From Vibrio gallicus (GTDB lineage Bacteria > Pseudomonadota > Gammaproteobacteria > Enterobacterales > Vibrionaceae): DNA of 64,000 bases. How positions within the stretch are numbered: the first letter of the stretch is position 1; each line of letters opens with the position of its first letter. Below, in pieces: positions 46,821 through 56,385 of the stretch. A program made the translations under genes and the position numbers. Below the pieces are notes generated by a model that saw only the letters and a list, made by a program, of their open reading frames with translations, was not told the DNA's origin and did no database searches. The stretch covers positions 930,001-994,000 of the forward strand of contig NZ_AP024871.1 of the NCBI RefSeq assembly GCF_024346875.1, given 5' to 3'.

Positions 46821-49097
46821 TTATAGAGACTCAGTGAAAGTACGAGCGATAACGTCTTGTTGTTGCTCTTGAGTTAGAGAGTTAAAACGCACTGCGTAAC
46901 CCGATACACGGATAGTTAGCTGTGGGTAGTTCTCAGGATGCTTAACTGCATCTTCAAGAGTTTCACGGTTTAGAACGTTAACGTTAAGGTGTTGACCACC
47001 TTCTACTGAAGTTTCATGGTGGAAGTAACCATCCATAAGACCAGCAAGGTTAGCACGTTGGCTATCTTCGTCTTTACCTAGAGCGTTAGGTACGATAGAG
47101 AAAGTATAAGAGATACCGTCTTGTGCATCAGCAAATGGTAGTTTACCAACTGAAGTTAGAGACGCTACAGCACCTTTCTCATCACGTCCGTGCATTGGGT
47201 TTGCACCTGGAGCAAATGGAGCACCAGCACGACGACCGTCAGGAGTGTTACCCGTTTTCTTACCATAAACCACGTTTGAAGTGATAGTAAGGATAGACTG
47301 AGTAGGGATAGCATTACGATACGTGTTAAGTTTACGGATCTTGTTCATGAATGTAGAAACAAGGTCACAAGCAATATCATCAACACGTGGGTCGTTGTTA
47401 CCGAACTTAGGATAGTCACCCTCGATTTCGAAATCGACAGCGATGCCATTTTCGTCGCGAACTGGTTTAACAGTTGCGTATTTGATTGCAGATAGTGAGT
47501 CAGCTGCAACAGATAGACCAGCAATACCACAAGCCATTGTACGCTTAACGTCACGGTCATGAAGAGCCATTAGAGACGCTTCATAGCTGTATTTGTCGTG
47601 CATGAAGTGGATGCTGTTTAGAGCAGTTACGTATTGCTTAGCTAGCCAATCCATGAAGTGATCCATACGTTGCATTAGATCGTCGTAGTCTAGAACTGCG
47701 TCTTCGATCTTAGGCATGTTAGGGCCAACTTGGATCTTAAGTTTCTCATCCACACCACCGTTGATAGTGTAAAGCATAGTTTTAGCAAGGTTAGCACGAG
47801 CTCCGAAGAACTGCATTTGCTTACCAACAACCATTGGAGATACACAACAAGCGATAGCGTAGTCATCAGACTCAAGGTCAGGACGCATTAGGTCATCATT
47901 TTCGTACTGGATAGAAGAAGTATCGATAGATACTTTAGCACAGAACTTTTTGAAACCTTCAGGTAGTGCTTCAGACCAAAGAACAGTGATGTTCGGCTCT
48001 GGAGAAGGACCCATAGTGTATAGGCTGTTTAGGAAACGGAAGTTAGAACGAGTAACTAGTGTACGTCCGTCAAGACCCATACCACCCATTGACTCTGTAG
48101 CCCAGATTGGGTCACCAGAGAATAGTTCATCGTATTCAGGAGTACGTAGGAAACGAACCATACGTAGCTTCATTACGAAGTGGTCAATCATTTCTTGAGC
48201 TTGAACTTCAGTGATTTTGCCAGCAGCAATATCACGTTCGATGAAGATATCAAGGAAAGAAGAAGTACGACCAAGTGACATAGCCGCGCCGTTTTGAGAT
48301 TTAACAGCAGCTAGGTAACCGAAGTAAGTCCATTGGATAGCTTCTTGAGCAGTTTCTGCAGGTTTAGAAATGTCTAAGCCGTAAGAAGCTGCCATAGCTT
48401 TGATTTGACCTAGAGCACGATGTTGCTCTGCAATTTCTTCACGAAGTTGCATAGTCATGTGTAGGTCTTCGCCGTTTTCAAATCTTTCTTGTAGAGAAGT
48501 GAATTGAGCTAGTTTGTCTTTAATTAGGAAGTCAATCCCGTAAAGAGCGATACGACGGTAGTCACCAATGATACGACCACGGCCATATGCATCAGGAAGA
48601 CCTGTTAGAACGCCAGATTTACGACATTTTAGGATTTCTGGAGTGTAGATATCGAATACGCCAGCATTGTGCGTTTTACGGTATTCTGTGTAGATTTTCT
48701 TAACTTCAGGATCAAGTACGCGACCGTAAGCTTTAGCAGAACCCTCAACCATACGGATACCACCGTTAGGAATGATTGCACGCTTAAGTGGCGCATCAGT
48801 TTGAAGACCAACGATAGTTTCAAGGTCTTTTTCGATGTAACCAGCAGCATGAGATGTGATGGTAGAGATAACTGAAGTATCGAAATCAACAGGGGCGTGG
48901 GTGCTGTTCTCTTGTTTGATACCTACCATAACTTTAGCCCAAAGCGCGTCAGTTGCTTCAGTACCTTCAGTTACTAGGAAAGACTCATCGCCTTCATATG
49001 GCGTGTAGTTTTTCTGAATGAAATCACGAACGTTTACTTCATTTTGCCACTCGCCCGCAGCAAAATTTTCCCAAGCTTTAGCAAATTGCTCTGCCAT
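46821..49097 (-). CDS. pflB: Pyruvate formate-lyase PflB
   Basis: A glycyl-radical enzyme converting pyruvate and CoA to acetyl-CoA and formate during fermentation. The 758-residue product has the paired catalytic cysteines in ACCVSPM and the radical glycine Gly733 in RVSGYAVRF, 25 residues from the end. Codon use is strongly biased, as in highly expressed genes. The start has AAAGGTAGG upstream. The next gene upstream is a DUF3360 transporter rather than focA. A diverged FNR-like site lies at 49282-49295. Confidence 0.97.
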   Translation of the reverse strand: MAEQFAKAWENFAAGEWQNEVNVRDFIQKNYTPYEGDESFLVTEGTEATDALWAKVMVGIKQENSTHAPVDFDTSVISTITSHAAGYIEKDLETIVGLQTDAPLKRAIIPNGGIRMVEGSAKAYGRVLDPEVKKIYTEYRKTHNAGVFDIYTPEILKCRKSGVLTGLPDAYGRGRIIGDYRRIALYGIDFLIKDKLAQFTSLQERFENGEDLHMTMQLREEIAEQHRALGQIKAMAASYGLDISKPAETAQEAIQWTYFGYLAAVKSQNGAAMSLGRTSSFLDIFIERDIAAGKITEVQAQEMIDHFVMKLRMVRFLRTPEYDELFSGDPIWATESMGGMGLDGRTLVTRSNFRFLNSLYTMGPSPEPNITVLWSEALPEGFKKFCAKVSIDTSSIQYENDDLMRPDLESDDYAIACCVSPMVVGKQMQFFGARANLAKTMLYTINGGVDEKLKIQVGPNMPKIEDAVLDYDDLMQRMDHFMDWLAKQYVTALNSIHFMHDKYSYEASLMALHDRDVKRTMACGIAGLSVAADSLSAIKYATVKPVRDENGIAVDFEIEGDYPKFGNNDPRVDDIACDLVSTFMNKIRKLNTYRNAIPTQSILTITSNVVYGKKTGNTPDGRRAGAPFAPGANPMHGRDEKGAVASLTSVGKLPFADAQDGISYTFSIVPNALGKDEDSQRANLAGLMDGYFHHETSVEGGQHLNVNVLNRETLEDAVKHPENYPQLTIRVSGYAVRFNSLTQEQQQDVIARTFTESL

Positions 49098-49410
49098 GAT
49101 GTACCTACCTTTTTAGTAGAAAAAAAACGTGCATTTTCTTATATCCAATGATGTAAGAGTGTCAGATTGACACCGCACACTAATAATTAATAACAATATG
49201 AGTAAATTACAAATCCTGATAACTCATTCGTATTGTTACTACGTAGTGCCTTCCGCCCTAACTCAAAAATAATTATAAATATTAAACTAAATCAATAAAA
49301 GCATTTTTTTGCAAACTATGTAGTCAAAACTGAATCTAGATATTTCACACCACCCATAATTTTGTCTCTTGCTAAGAAAAGGGTAGTGCATTCACACTAC
49401 CCTGCAACCT
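49098..49410. other. Intergenic region upstream of pflB
   Basis: This AT-rich stretch carries the DUF3360 terminator (49377-49402) and an imperfect FNR-like palindrome, TTAAACTAAATCAA (49282-49295, right half perfect). No small gene or RNA is apparent. The AT-rich hexamers are too many to choose a promoter. Confidence 0.4.
49377..49402 (-). terminator. Terminator after DUF3360 gene
   Basis: GGGTAGTG / CACTACCC with a six-base loop is followed on the minus strand by a short T tract. It separates the DUF3360 gene from pflB, so pflB needs its own promoter or read-through. Confidence 0.7.
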
Positions 49411-50946
49411 TTATAAGAAAGCTTTGATGCCATATTGAGGCTCAAGCATGCCGACCGCTAACATAGCGACTAGACATATAACGAACACCCCAACAGGAAT
49501 AACGATTTTATCGACAAAAGAGAGGCGTGCTGCGCGCTCTTTATCGCCAATAAGGCCATTATTATCTAAGAACATGGTTAATGCCCACGCGAGAACTGGG
49601 TTGGCAACAACTGCCGCAAAGATACAGATACCGGCAGCTTGTGAGTCCTTAGTTTCTTTTACCATCTGCATACCAGCCTCTAATAGAGGAAGGAATACAC
49701 CTACTAGCAGTGCGATACGCATTACTGGAGGCCATACTGCGATATCCATAGGGAAGCCTAAAATCGCAACGATGATACAAAGGACGCCAAGCAGAATCGC
49801 GCCACCTGGAATAGGGCGCTTCGCAATCGCCGCGGGAATCATGTAAGTACCCCAAGAAGAAGTGATGTTACCACCACCAACCGCAGTACCAACCATCTGG
49901 CGGATAGAACACATGGTCATGGTGTCATCAACATCCATCAAAACTTTTTCAGTTTTCTTTGGATAGTTGAGTTCTTGGAATATACGGTGACCTAGGAAAT
50001 CAGGAGACCACATGGCTACGGCAAGAATTGCAAAAGGAAGTGATGCAATAAACTGTGACAGGTTAGGTAGGCCAAGTTGCCAACCTTGCTCTGTGCTTCC
50101 CCACCAATATACAGGGTTTAGATTTGGAATTCCCATTTGGGTTTCAAAGGAAAGGTCGAATCCAGCACCTAAGGCTAGAGCAATTAACAGCCCTGCAATG
50201 GCACAAACTGGGATCGCTAACCAACGCATCCCTATTTTCGCAAGGTAGGCATATATGGCAATGTTAAGACCTAATACAACGAGGCCAACATAACCCATAC
50301 TGCCGGCAACAACGTCAGCACTTTGTAGACCGCTTGCCCAAGACTGTATAGAACCAATCTGGCTCATTGTCCCGGTAAACCCAAGGAAGATAAGCAATCC
50401 ACCAGCGGTCCCCTCGGATGTGAGGTTCACCAGCTTTGAGCCACCTTTAAAGTAACTTAATAGCAGGCCGAAAACACCAAGTAACACAGCCAATGCAAGA
50501 GGGTGAGCACCCGCTAATGCGATAGAGCCAATAAGTGGAATCATTGGGCCGTGGTTACCAGCAAGGTTTGCTCGAGGGTTAAAAAATCCAGAAGCTAAAA
50601 CACAGAACAATAATGCAGGGATTAACATCTCAACACGAGCAACTTCAATAGCGAAGTCTTTACCTAGGTGAACATGGTCATATGCTTGGGTTAATCCGTC
50701 GGCCCACGACATCATCACCGCTGAGTACATCGCGATAATGCCAATGGTACCTGCTAGTGCTGGCACTAGGTCTTCAAGTTCGAAGCGGAAGTCACGGCCA
50801 GGTAGGTTTAAGCCAAAACGGCGTGGCTTCATGATTTGTAGTTCATGGTCTAGATATTCAGAGCGGCTAGAAAACTCTGATGCAGGGCGATGTAGTTCAG
50901 AATAACTTTTTTCTTCTGACTGTGCCTTATTCACTGCGTCGGACAT
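49411..50946 (-). CDS. DUF3360 family putative anion transporter
   Basis: A 511-residue inner-membrane protein with about 11-12 TM helices. A conserved cytosolic N-terminus (YSELHRPASEFSSRSEYLDH) precedes PGRDFRFELEDLVPALAGTIG, and NLTSEGTAGGLLIFLGFTGT resembles the core of the SulP/NCS2 fold. DUF3360 proteins are typical of vibrios and have no established substrate. Here the gene lies directly upstream of pflB on the same strand, where focA is found in many relatives. Together with the FNR-like site at 51148-51161, this suggests transport of a fermentation-related anion; that is inference. Confidence 0.85.
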   Translation of the reverse strand: MSDAVNKAQSEEKSYSELHRPASEFSSRSEYLDHELQIMKPRRFGLNLPGRDFRFELEDLVPALAGTIGIIAMYSAVMMSWADGLTQAYDHVHLGKDFAIEVARVEMLIPALLFCVLASGFFNPRANLAGNHGPMIPLIGSIALAGAHPLALAVLLGVFGLLLSYFKGGSKLVNLTSEGTAGGLLIFLGFTGTMSQIGSIQSWASGLQSADVVAGSMGYVGLVVLGLNIAIYAYLAKIGMRWLAIPVCAIAGLLIALALGAGFDLSFETQMGIPNLNPVYWWGSTEQGWQLGLPNLSQFIASLPFAILAVAMWSPDFLGHRIFQELNYPKKTEKVLMDVDDTMTMCSIRQMVGTAVGGGNITSSWGTYMIPAAIAKRPIPGGAILLGVLCIIVAILGFPMDIAVWPPVMRIALLVGVFLPLLEAGMQMVKETKDSQAAGICIFAAVVANPVLAWALTMFLDNNGLIGDKERAARLSFVDKIVIPVGVFVICLVAMLAVGMLEPQYGIKAFL

Positions 50947-51527
50947 AAATCCTCGTTAAATTAATGTAAAAATGAAAGATAGTTACGTTTCAAAAATACG
51001 CAAGCCAAAAGGGTGAGAAGCTCAAAATACCGTGACAAAACGATTTTTTGAGGTACACACCACAACTCCGCTTAAACTAAAATTTGAAAATTACTATTCA
51101 TATTTGAATCTAGTGTGCGAGTTTAACAAGTTGTTACCCGATTTCTCTTGATCTTGATCAGGTAAAGAAATTACTGAAATAAAAATACAATTTTATTTTG
51201 CAAATAAAACCGGAAAACACCAGCAAATGTCATATCTAAGGTAAATGTTCAAGATTCAAAAGTGTGGGGTAGATCTCGATGTTACTTAATTGTTATTGCG
51301 AGGTGTTTTGTGATACAAAGGGTTTGTATAAGTTGAGTCTAATTTCGTTATTTATGTGGTTAAATTGAATGTTATTCGTTTATAGAAATAAATAGTCACA
51401 GTTTATTGGTATTTATGGTTATTAATTAGTGATTTGTAAGCGTTGATATTCGAAATTCATAATGGTAATTTGACCGGCTACCTATGGAAAATTACGCCTA
51501 GAGCCCATAACAAGGAGTATTGAGCGG
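50947..51527. other. Divergent regulatory region (DUF3360 gene / amino-acid importer)
   Basis: A 581-base AT-rich region between divergent genes. It contains a near-perfect FNR box (51148-51161) nearer to the DUF3360 gene. Near the importer are ARG-box-like half-sites, TGAATGTTATTCG (51365-51377) and CGAAATTCATA (around 51450), too imperfect to call. No ORF or structured RNA was recognised. Confidence 0.4.
51148..51161. promoter_or_regulatory. Near-perfect FNR operator upstream of DUF3360 gene
   Basis: TTGATCTTGATCAG matches TTGAT-N4-ATCAA at nine of ten positions. It lies about 200 bases before the DUF3360 start and 367 before the importer ATPase start, so the DUF3360 gene is the more likely target. 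Confidence 0.6.
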
Positions 51528-52298
51528 ATGAAAGATGTACCCGCATTGCAGATAAAAAATTTGCATAAAACCTTTGGACAAAACGAAGTATTAAAAGGGA
51601 TCTCTTTAGATGCTCATAAGGGAGACGTTATCTCCATTATCGGTAGCTCTGGCTCAGGCAAAAGTACCTTTTTGCGCTGTATCAACCTTTTAGAAACGCC
51701 GACTGCGGGCGAAATTTGGGTTAACGGTGAGCTGATTCAGATGAAAAATGGGCGCAAGGGTATCGCCGAGCCAGCAAATGCAAAACAGGTTCAGCGTATT
51801 CGTTCTCGCCTGGCGATGGTATTTCAAGGATTTAATTTGTGGTCGCATATGACTGTTTTGGAGAATGTCGTTGAAGCTCCAATACATGTGTTAGGTGTAC
51901 CAAAATCACAAGCTATTGAAAATGCAGAACTGATATTAAAGAAAGTGGGTCTGTACGATCGTAAAGATTACTATCCAGGTCACCTTTCCGGTGGTCAGCA
52001 GCAACGCGCCGCTATTGCCCGAGCGTTGGCGGTCGACCCTGAGGTTATGTTGTTCGATGAGCCAACATCGGCACTTGACCCTGAACTGGTTGGAGAAGTA
52101 TTGGGGGTAATGCGTGATTTGGCCGAAGAAGGGCGAACCATGCTAGTTGTTACCCACGAAATGGCCTTTGCAAGAGATGTTTCTAATCATGTAATGTTTT
52201 TGCATCAAGGCTTAGTTGAAGAGCAAGGTAATCCTTCGAAGCTGTTCACCGATCCGGAGTCCGAGCGACTCAAACAATTTATCTCATCTATTTATTAA
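51528..52298 (+). CDS. HisP/ArtP-type basic amino-acid ABC transporter ATPase
   Basis: A 256-residue ATPase very similar in layout to HisP. It has Walker [11 protein letters not shown] loop MVFQGFNLWSHMTVLENV, signature LSGGQQQRA, Walker B VMLFDEPTSALD and VVTHEMAFARDV. The NLWSHMTVLENVVEAPIHVLG stretch is characteristic of the His/Arg/ornithine importers. It heads the order ATPase, binding protein, permease, permease, like artP-I-Q-M of E. coli. CAAGGAGT before the ATG supports the start. Confidence 0.92.
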   Translation: MKDVPALQIKNLHKTFGQNEVLKGISLDAHKGDVISIIGSSGSGKSTFLRCINLLETPTAGEIWVNGELIQMKNGRKGIAEPANAKQVQRIRSRLAMVFQGFNLWSHMTVLENVVEAPIHVLGVPKSQAIENAELILKKVGLYDRKDYYPGHLSGGQQQRAAIARALAVDPEVMLFDEPTSALDPELVGEVLGVMRDLAEEGRTMLVVTHEMAFARDVSNHVMFLHQGLVEEQGNPSKLFTDPESERLKQFISSIY

Positions 52299-52361
52299 CC
52301 GAAGTGCTCTTAAAGCACTCACACAACACAACATAAAACCGTAGATCACAGGAGTATGGAT

Positions 52362-53135
52362 ATGAAAAAGTGGTTAGTTGCAGCAACAATTGCTGTCACC
52401 GCATTGTCAGGTGTAGCACAAGCTAAAGAATGGAAGACAGTACGCTTTGGTATTGAGGGTGCGTACCCTCCATTTAACAAAACGGAAGCTGATGGCACTC
52501 TTAGTGGTTTTGATGTCGACATTGCTAATGCGCTTTGTAAAGAAATGGATGCTAAGTGCGTATTAGTTGCCCAAGATTGGGATGGTATGATTCCTTCACT
52601 GCTCGCACGTAAGTTTGACGGTATTATTGCGGCAATGTCGATTACCCCTGAGCGTCAAAAGCGTGTAGATTTTACTCATAAATACGCGCAGATCCCAAGT
52701 ACCTTTGTGGCGAAGAAGGGCGCAAACCTGGACTTTTCTAAAGCAGGTCTAAACGGGGTTAAGATTGGTGTTCAGCGTGCAACAACGCATGATAAATACA
52801 TCTCTGACAATTATAAAACGGCAGAGATTGTTCGCTACGGATCGTTTGACGAAGCATATTTAGACCTTGCCAATGGGCGCGTATCGGCGGTCATGGGTGA
52901 AGCATCTTCATTAGAAGAAGGCGTACTCAATGCAAAAGGTGGCGATCAGTATGAGCTTGTTGGGCCATCGTTAACAGATGCCAAATGGTTTGGTGAAGGT
53001 ATGGGGATTGCGACACGTAAGCAAGACAAAGACCTGACTGAGCAGCTAAACAAAGCGATTGATTCGATTCGTGAAAAAGGTATCTATCAACAAATAGCGA
53101 AAAAATACTTTGATTATGACGTTTACGGTGATTAA
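52362..53135 (+). CDS. Periplasmic basic amino-acid binding protein (HisJ/ArgT/ArtI-like)
   Basis: A 257-residue secreted binding protein. The signal peptide (MKKWLVAATIAV...AQA) is cut after about residue 21. The mature part has VRFGIEGAYPPFNKTEADG, LSGFDVDIANALC, DWDGMIPSLLARKFDGI and MSITPERQKRVDFT, the signature of the polar-amino-acid family. Asp/Glu and Ser/Thr residues in these motifs fit arginine, ornithine, lysine or histidine. An ATG six bases upstream (52356) is possible, but AGGAG is better spaced for 52362. A strong hairpin follows the gene inside the operon. Confidence 0.92.
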   Translation: MKKWLVAATIAVTALSGVAQAKEWKTVRFGIEGAYPPFNKTEADGTLSGFDVDIANALCKEMDAKCVLVAQDWDGMIPSLLARKFDGIIAAMSITPERQKRVDFTHKYAQIPSTFVAKKGANLDFSKAGLNGVKIGVQRATTHDKYISDNYKTAEIVRYGSFDEAYLDLANGRVSAVMGEASSLEEGVLNAKGGDQYELVGPSLTDAKWFGEGMGIATRKQDKDLTEQLNKAIDSIREKGIYQQIAKKYFDYDVYGD

Positions 53136-53169
53136 TCGAGTTTAAATAGGCCCGTTTGGCCTGATTAGT

Positions 53170-53207
53170 AGTGCCTCTGCTGTCATCGCAGAGGCACTGT
53201 TTTTATT
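53170..53207 (+). terminator. Intra-operon terminator/attenuator after binding-protein gene
   Basis: A perfect 11-base-pair stem AGTGCCTCTGC / GCAGAGGCACT with a seven-base loop is followed by GTTTTTATT. It lies between the binding protein and the permease genes, where partial termination would give the usual excess of binding protein. Confidence 0.8.
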
Positions 53208-53281
53208 GCGGTTATTTCCGCATCTACAAACCAATAGCGAAGTAACGTCTATAACCTTATAGGCAATGTTGGGAAAATATT

Positions 53282-54022
53282 ATGTTTGATTTACAGGGAT
53301 ACGAAGCCACGATACTTAATGGTGCTTGGCTTACCGTACAGGTGGCACTGCTATCATTACTGCTAGCTATGGTCTTAGGTATGCTTGGTGCATTAGCGAA
53401 GTTATCCAATTCTTATATAGCTAAGGGGATAGCAACACTATATACCACAATAATTCGCGGGATCCCTGACCTTGTTTTAATGATGCTGATCTTCTTCGGT
53501 GGCCAGATATTATTGAACAATAGCCTATACGGCATTAATGAATGGTTAAATAATTATTTCACCTCCAGCGATCCTAATCATGAATGGGTATCTTATCTTC
53601 CTGATTATATTGATATAAGCCCCTATGCAGCAGGTATTTTGACCATTGGTTTCATCTTTGGTGCCTATATGGCAGAGACTTTTCGTGGTGCAATTATGGC
53701 CGTTGATGTCGGCGAAATGGAAGCCGCTAAGGCGTATGGCATGAGCCCAGTTCTAGCATTCAAACGGGTGTTATTTCCGCAAATGATTCGCCATGCCCTG
53801 CCAGGGTTTGGTAACAATTGGCTAGTGTTGCTTAAAACAACGGCACTTGTATCCCTGATCGGACTGGAAGATATGGTGCGTGTTGGTTCATTAGCCGCGG
53901 GTACTACTAAGATGCCATTCACTTTTTATATGGCGGTTTCTATTATCTTCCTTTTCTTCACTGCGGTATCGACAGGCATTTTGAAGCTTGTGGAACGTAA
54001 ATTTAGCATTCAAGCGAGGTAG
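53282..54022 (+). CDS. HisQ/ArtQ-type ABC transporter permease
   Basis: A 246-residue permease with five TM helices and the EAA loop GEMEAAKAYGMSPVLAFKRVLFPQ in outline, which docks on the ATPase. Compared with E. coli HisQ (228 residues) it carries an extra periplasmic segment of some 25-35 residues after TM2 (around INEWLNNYFTSSDPNHEW). It pairs with the next gene as a heterodimer. The two are three bases apart. Confidence 0.9.
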   Translation: MFDLQGYEATILNGAWLTVQVALLSLLLAMVLGMLGALAKLSNSYIAKGIATLYTTIIRGIPDLVLMMLIFFGGQILLNNSLYGINEWLNNYFTSSDPNHEWVSYLPDYIDISPYAAGILTIGFIFGAYMAETFRGAIMAVDVGEMEAAKAYGMSPVLAFKRVLFPQMIRHALPGFGNNWLVLLKTTALVSLIGLEDMVRVGSLAAGTTKMPFTFYMAVSIIFLFFTAVSTGILKLVERKFSIQAR

Positions 54023-54024
54023 TC

Positions 54025-54708
54025 ATGGATTTTTCTATCATAGGCGAGAGCTTGGATATCTACATTGATGGCTTATACACCACATTATGGTTGGTTGCGG
54101 CAGCACTGATTATTGGCTTAGCGTTTGCGATTCCGATTGCGATTGCGCGTAACAGTAAGAACTGGTTATTGGTCGCCCCGACTTGGTCGTTTATTTATTT
54201 CTTTAGAGGGACACCACTTCTGGTTCAGCTGTATCTTATTTACTATGGTATGGATCAGTTTATTCCGGTTAAAGATACCTTATGGGAGCACGCTTGGTTC
54301 TGTGCTTTAGTCGCGTTTGCTCTTAACACCTGTGCCTATACTTCCGAAATTATTCGTGGCGCAATTAATGGGTTATCAAAAGGTGAGATTGAGGCGGCAA
54401 AAGCGTACGGTATGAGTCCATTTTTGACTTACAAGCGTATTATTCTACCGAGTGCGCTGCGCCGAGCATTGCCTGCATATAGTAACGAAGTGATTTTCAT
54501 GATTCATGGCTCAGCAGTAGCAGGTATAATTACCATCATGGATATTACGGGTGCCGCTCGTTTGGTGAATTCACGTTATTACGCTCCGTTCGAGTCATTT
54601 TTGACTGCTGGACTGTTTTATATGTGTTTAACCTTTACTGTGATCTGGTTATTCAAGAGGGCAGAGAAACGCTTCCTAGCCTATATGAGACCTCTAGAGT
54701 CGAAATAA
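54025..54708 (+). CDS. HisM/ArtM-type ABC transporter permease
   Basis: A 227-residue permease with five TM helices, FIYFFRGTPLLVQLYLIYYG after TM2, and the EAA loop GEIEAAKAYGMSPFLTYKRI. It forms the channel with the preceding gene product. It starts three bases after that gene and is followed by a strong terminator, so it closes the importer operon. Confidence 0.92.
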   Translation: MDFSIIGESLDIYIDGLYTTLWLVAAALIIGLAFAIPIAIARNSKNWLLVAPTWSFIYFFRGTPLLVQLYLIYYGMDQFIPVKDTLWEHAWFCALVAFALNTCAYTSEIIRGAINGLSKGEIEAAKAYGMSPFLTYKRIILPSALRRALPAYSNEVIFMIHGSAVAGIITIMDITGAARLVNSRYYAPFESFLTAGLFYMCLTFTVIWLFKRAEKRFLAYMRPLESK

Positions 54709-54714
54709 GAAAAC

Positions 54715-54742
54715 AAAATGCCGACAGATGTCGGCATTTTTT
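54715..54742. terminator. Terminator between amino-acid importer operon and xthA
   Basis: AAAATGCCGAC / GTCGGCATTTT (54715-54725 with 54730-54740) with a four-base loop and T tract sits between convergent units. Confidence 0.88.
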
Positions 54743-54770
54743 ATATAGGTACTAAGAGCATGCATTCCTG

Positions 54771-55577
54771 CTATTTGAATGAGCTCCAAATTGGAGCGTG
54801 GTCGGAAGGCTTTTCTATTGCGCGCAATTCATAGTCAACGTCTGATTCTACACACTTAGCGGCTAGACTTGGGGTGGCAAGAATCACATCGATGCGTAAT
54901 CCTCGGTTGTCAGGGAAGCCCTTAGAGCGATAATCAAACCAAGAAAAACGATCATTTACCTGCGGATGAAGTTTGCGAAAGGTGTCCTCAAAGCCCCAAT
55001 CTGTAAGGGTTTTAAGCCATTCCCGCTCTTCTGGTTGAAATGAACATTTTCCGCTCTTTAACCAACGCTTGCGATTAGGTTCACCAATCCCAATATCATC
55101 ATCTGTTGGGCTAATATTGATATCACCCATTACAATCACTTGTTCATCATTGCTATGGTGAGTATTGAGATAGCCCATCAAATCTTTATAAAACTGACGT
55201 TTATATGGGTACTTGGTCTCATGACTAATGTTATCACCTTGCGGGAAGTAGCCGTTGAGAATAGTAACCGGCTGACCTTGCTCATCCTCAACTGTGACCA
55301 TAATCATACGCTTTTGGTGATCTTCGTTATCCGTTGGAAAGCCTTTAACAACACTGATGGGTTGTTTCTTGCATAACATAGCCACGCCGTAGTGCGCTTT
55401 TTGTCCGTGATGAAACACCTTGTAGCCCATAGCCTCAACGTCTTGCAATGGAAAGGCTTCGTCATGAACCTTGATCTCTTGCAGGCCAATAACGTCCGGT
55501 TGATGTTTATCGATGATGGCTTGCAGTTGATGTAATCTGGCACGTAAGCCATTAATATTGAAGCTAATTACCTTCAT
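54771..55577 (-). CDS. xthA: Exodeoxyribonuclease III XthA
   Basis: The main AP endonuclease and 3' repair exonuclease. The 268-residue product has [18 protein letters not shown], the metal ligand glutamate in [39 protein letters not shown] and the C-terminal [10 protein letters not shown] with the catalytic Asp-His. The length equals E. coli ExoIII (268). It lies 77 bases downstream of rsmS and may be read from the dinG-priC unit as well as its own promoter. Confidence 0.96.
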   Translation of the reverse strand: MKVISFNINGLRARLHQLQAIIDKHQPDVIGLQEIKVHDEAFPLQDVEAMGYKVFHHGQKAHYGVAMLCKKQPISVVKGFPTDNEDHQKRMIMVTVEDEQGQPVTILNGYFPQGDNISHETKYPYKRQFYKDLMGYLNTHHSNDEQVIVMGDINISPTDDDIGIGEPNRKRWLKSGKCSFQPEEREWLKTLTDWGFEDTFRKLHPQVNDRFSWFDYRSKGFPDNRGLRIDVILATPSLAAKCVESDVDYELRAIEKPSDHAPIWSSFK

Positions 55578-55654
55578 GTTTTTCCCAGTTTGGTTACCTT
55601 ACATCCATTGTAACCATAAGCGAGGGTATCGAGTATGTCAGTTGATAACAATTT

Positions 55655-55828
55655 TCATCTTTGGCTATCGTTTGCTTGTTTTTTGCGCTGTAGATCTTGT
55701 TTTACTATCTCAAGCGCAGATAGTGCGATCTCTGGAGAGATGTCATTACTCTCTAGAAGATAGATCAGGTCTACCGCTAACTTAACATCGGACGGTGCGT
55801 TATCTAAAGGGGAGTTGTTGTCAGCCAT
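55655..55828 (-). CDS. rsmS: RsmS/YbaM-like small regulatory protein (DUF2496)
   Basis: A 57-residue protein matching the RsmS/YbaM family: APSDVKLAVDLIYLLESNDI followed by ALSALEIVKQDLQRK. RsmS in plant-pathogenic Enterobacteria affects exoenzyme and secondary-metabolite control; its biochemical role is unclear. The ATG overlaps the priC stop (TAATG), and the priC-ybaM order is the same in E. coli, which confirms it as a real gene despite its size. Confidence 0.92.
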   Translation of the reverse strand: MADNNSPLDNAPSDVKLAVDLIYLLESNDISPEIALSALEIVKQDLQRKKQANDSQR

Positions 55829-56376
55829 TATTGATGTTGCTCTCGGTAGGTGATCTGTTTTTCAAGTTTGACGATTGCCTGCTTACATCGTTCTAAGCGC
55901 TGGTCTGTCTTTAGTACTTCTTGTTGGGCATGGCTGCGATTAAAACCGCTCGCTTGCTCCAAAGCGTTATTTTTATCGATAACTAATTCTTGTAGCCTAC
56001 GTTCCCACTCTTTGTGTTGCGCCAATTCTTGATAGAGCTGATTTATTGGCTTTCGATAGTAGCTTGAGTGTTTGGGCTCATCTTTACGAAAATGGGAGGT
56101 AGAAATCTCTCGTTGTAGGGCGCTTATCTGAGATACAAGTCTTTCAGTAAGGTATTGGGCGCGAGGGGTCGTAAGTCGCTGGTGTCGTTGTTCAGAGCAT
56201 ATTGATTCAAAGGTGCGGCTAGCTTCATCTACGCACGGTACCAGAAGTTTTGCGCGACATTGAAAAAGCCCACTATCAAATAAAGGGAGATGGTGCTCTC
56301 CTCTCTTTTTATCCAATTGTGCGGCATAGTGTTTTAGTTGAGTGAGCTTCTCTGAAAGCCTTGAAAAATCCGCCAT
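55828..56376 (-). CDS. priC: Primosomal replication protein PriC
   Basis: A 182-residue helical protein of the PriC (N'') family, which restarts stalled replication forks by loading DnaB. DFSRLSEKLTQLKHYAAQLD at the N-terminus, FDSGLFQCRAKLLVPCVDE and HKEWERRLQELVIDKNNAL are the conserved features. It overlaps rsmS by one base and lies nine bases after the TSUP transporter gene. Confidence 0.9.
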   Translation of the reverse strand: MADFSRLSEKLTQLKHYAAQLDKKRGEHHLPLFDSGLFQCRAKLLVPCVDEASRTFESICSEQRHQRLTTPRAQYLTERLVSQISALQREISTSHFRKDEPKHSSYYRKPINQLYQELAQHKEWERRLQELVIDKNNALEQASGFNRSHAQQEVLKTDQRLERCKQAIVKLEKQITYREQHQ

Positions 56377-56385
56377 TAGGTGTCC

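Noticed and set aside
51060..51115. ARG box at the ATTCATATTTGAAT palindrome upstream of the amino-acid importer
   Set aside because: The half-sites are in the inverted order (ATTCA...TGAAT rather than TGAAT...ATTCA), and it is over 400 bases from the importer gene.
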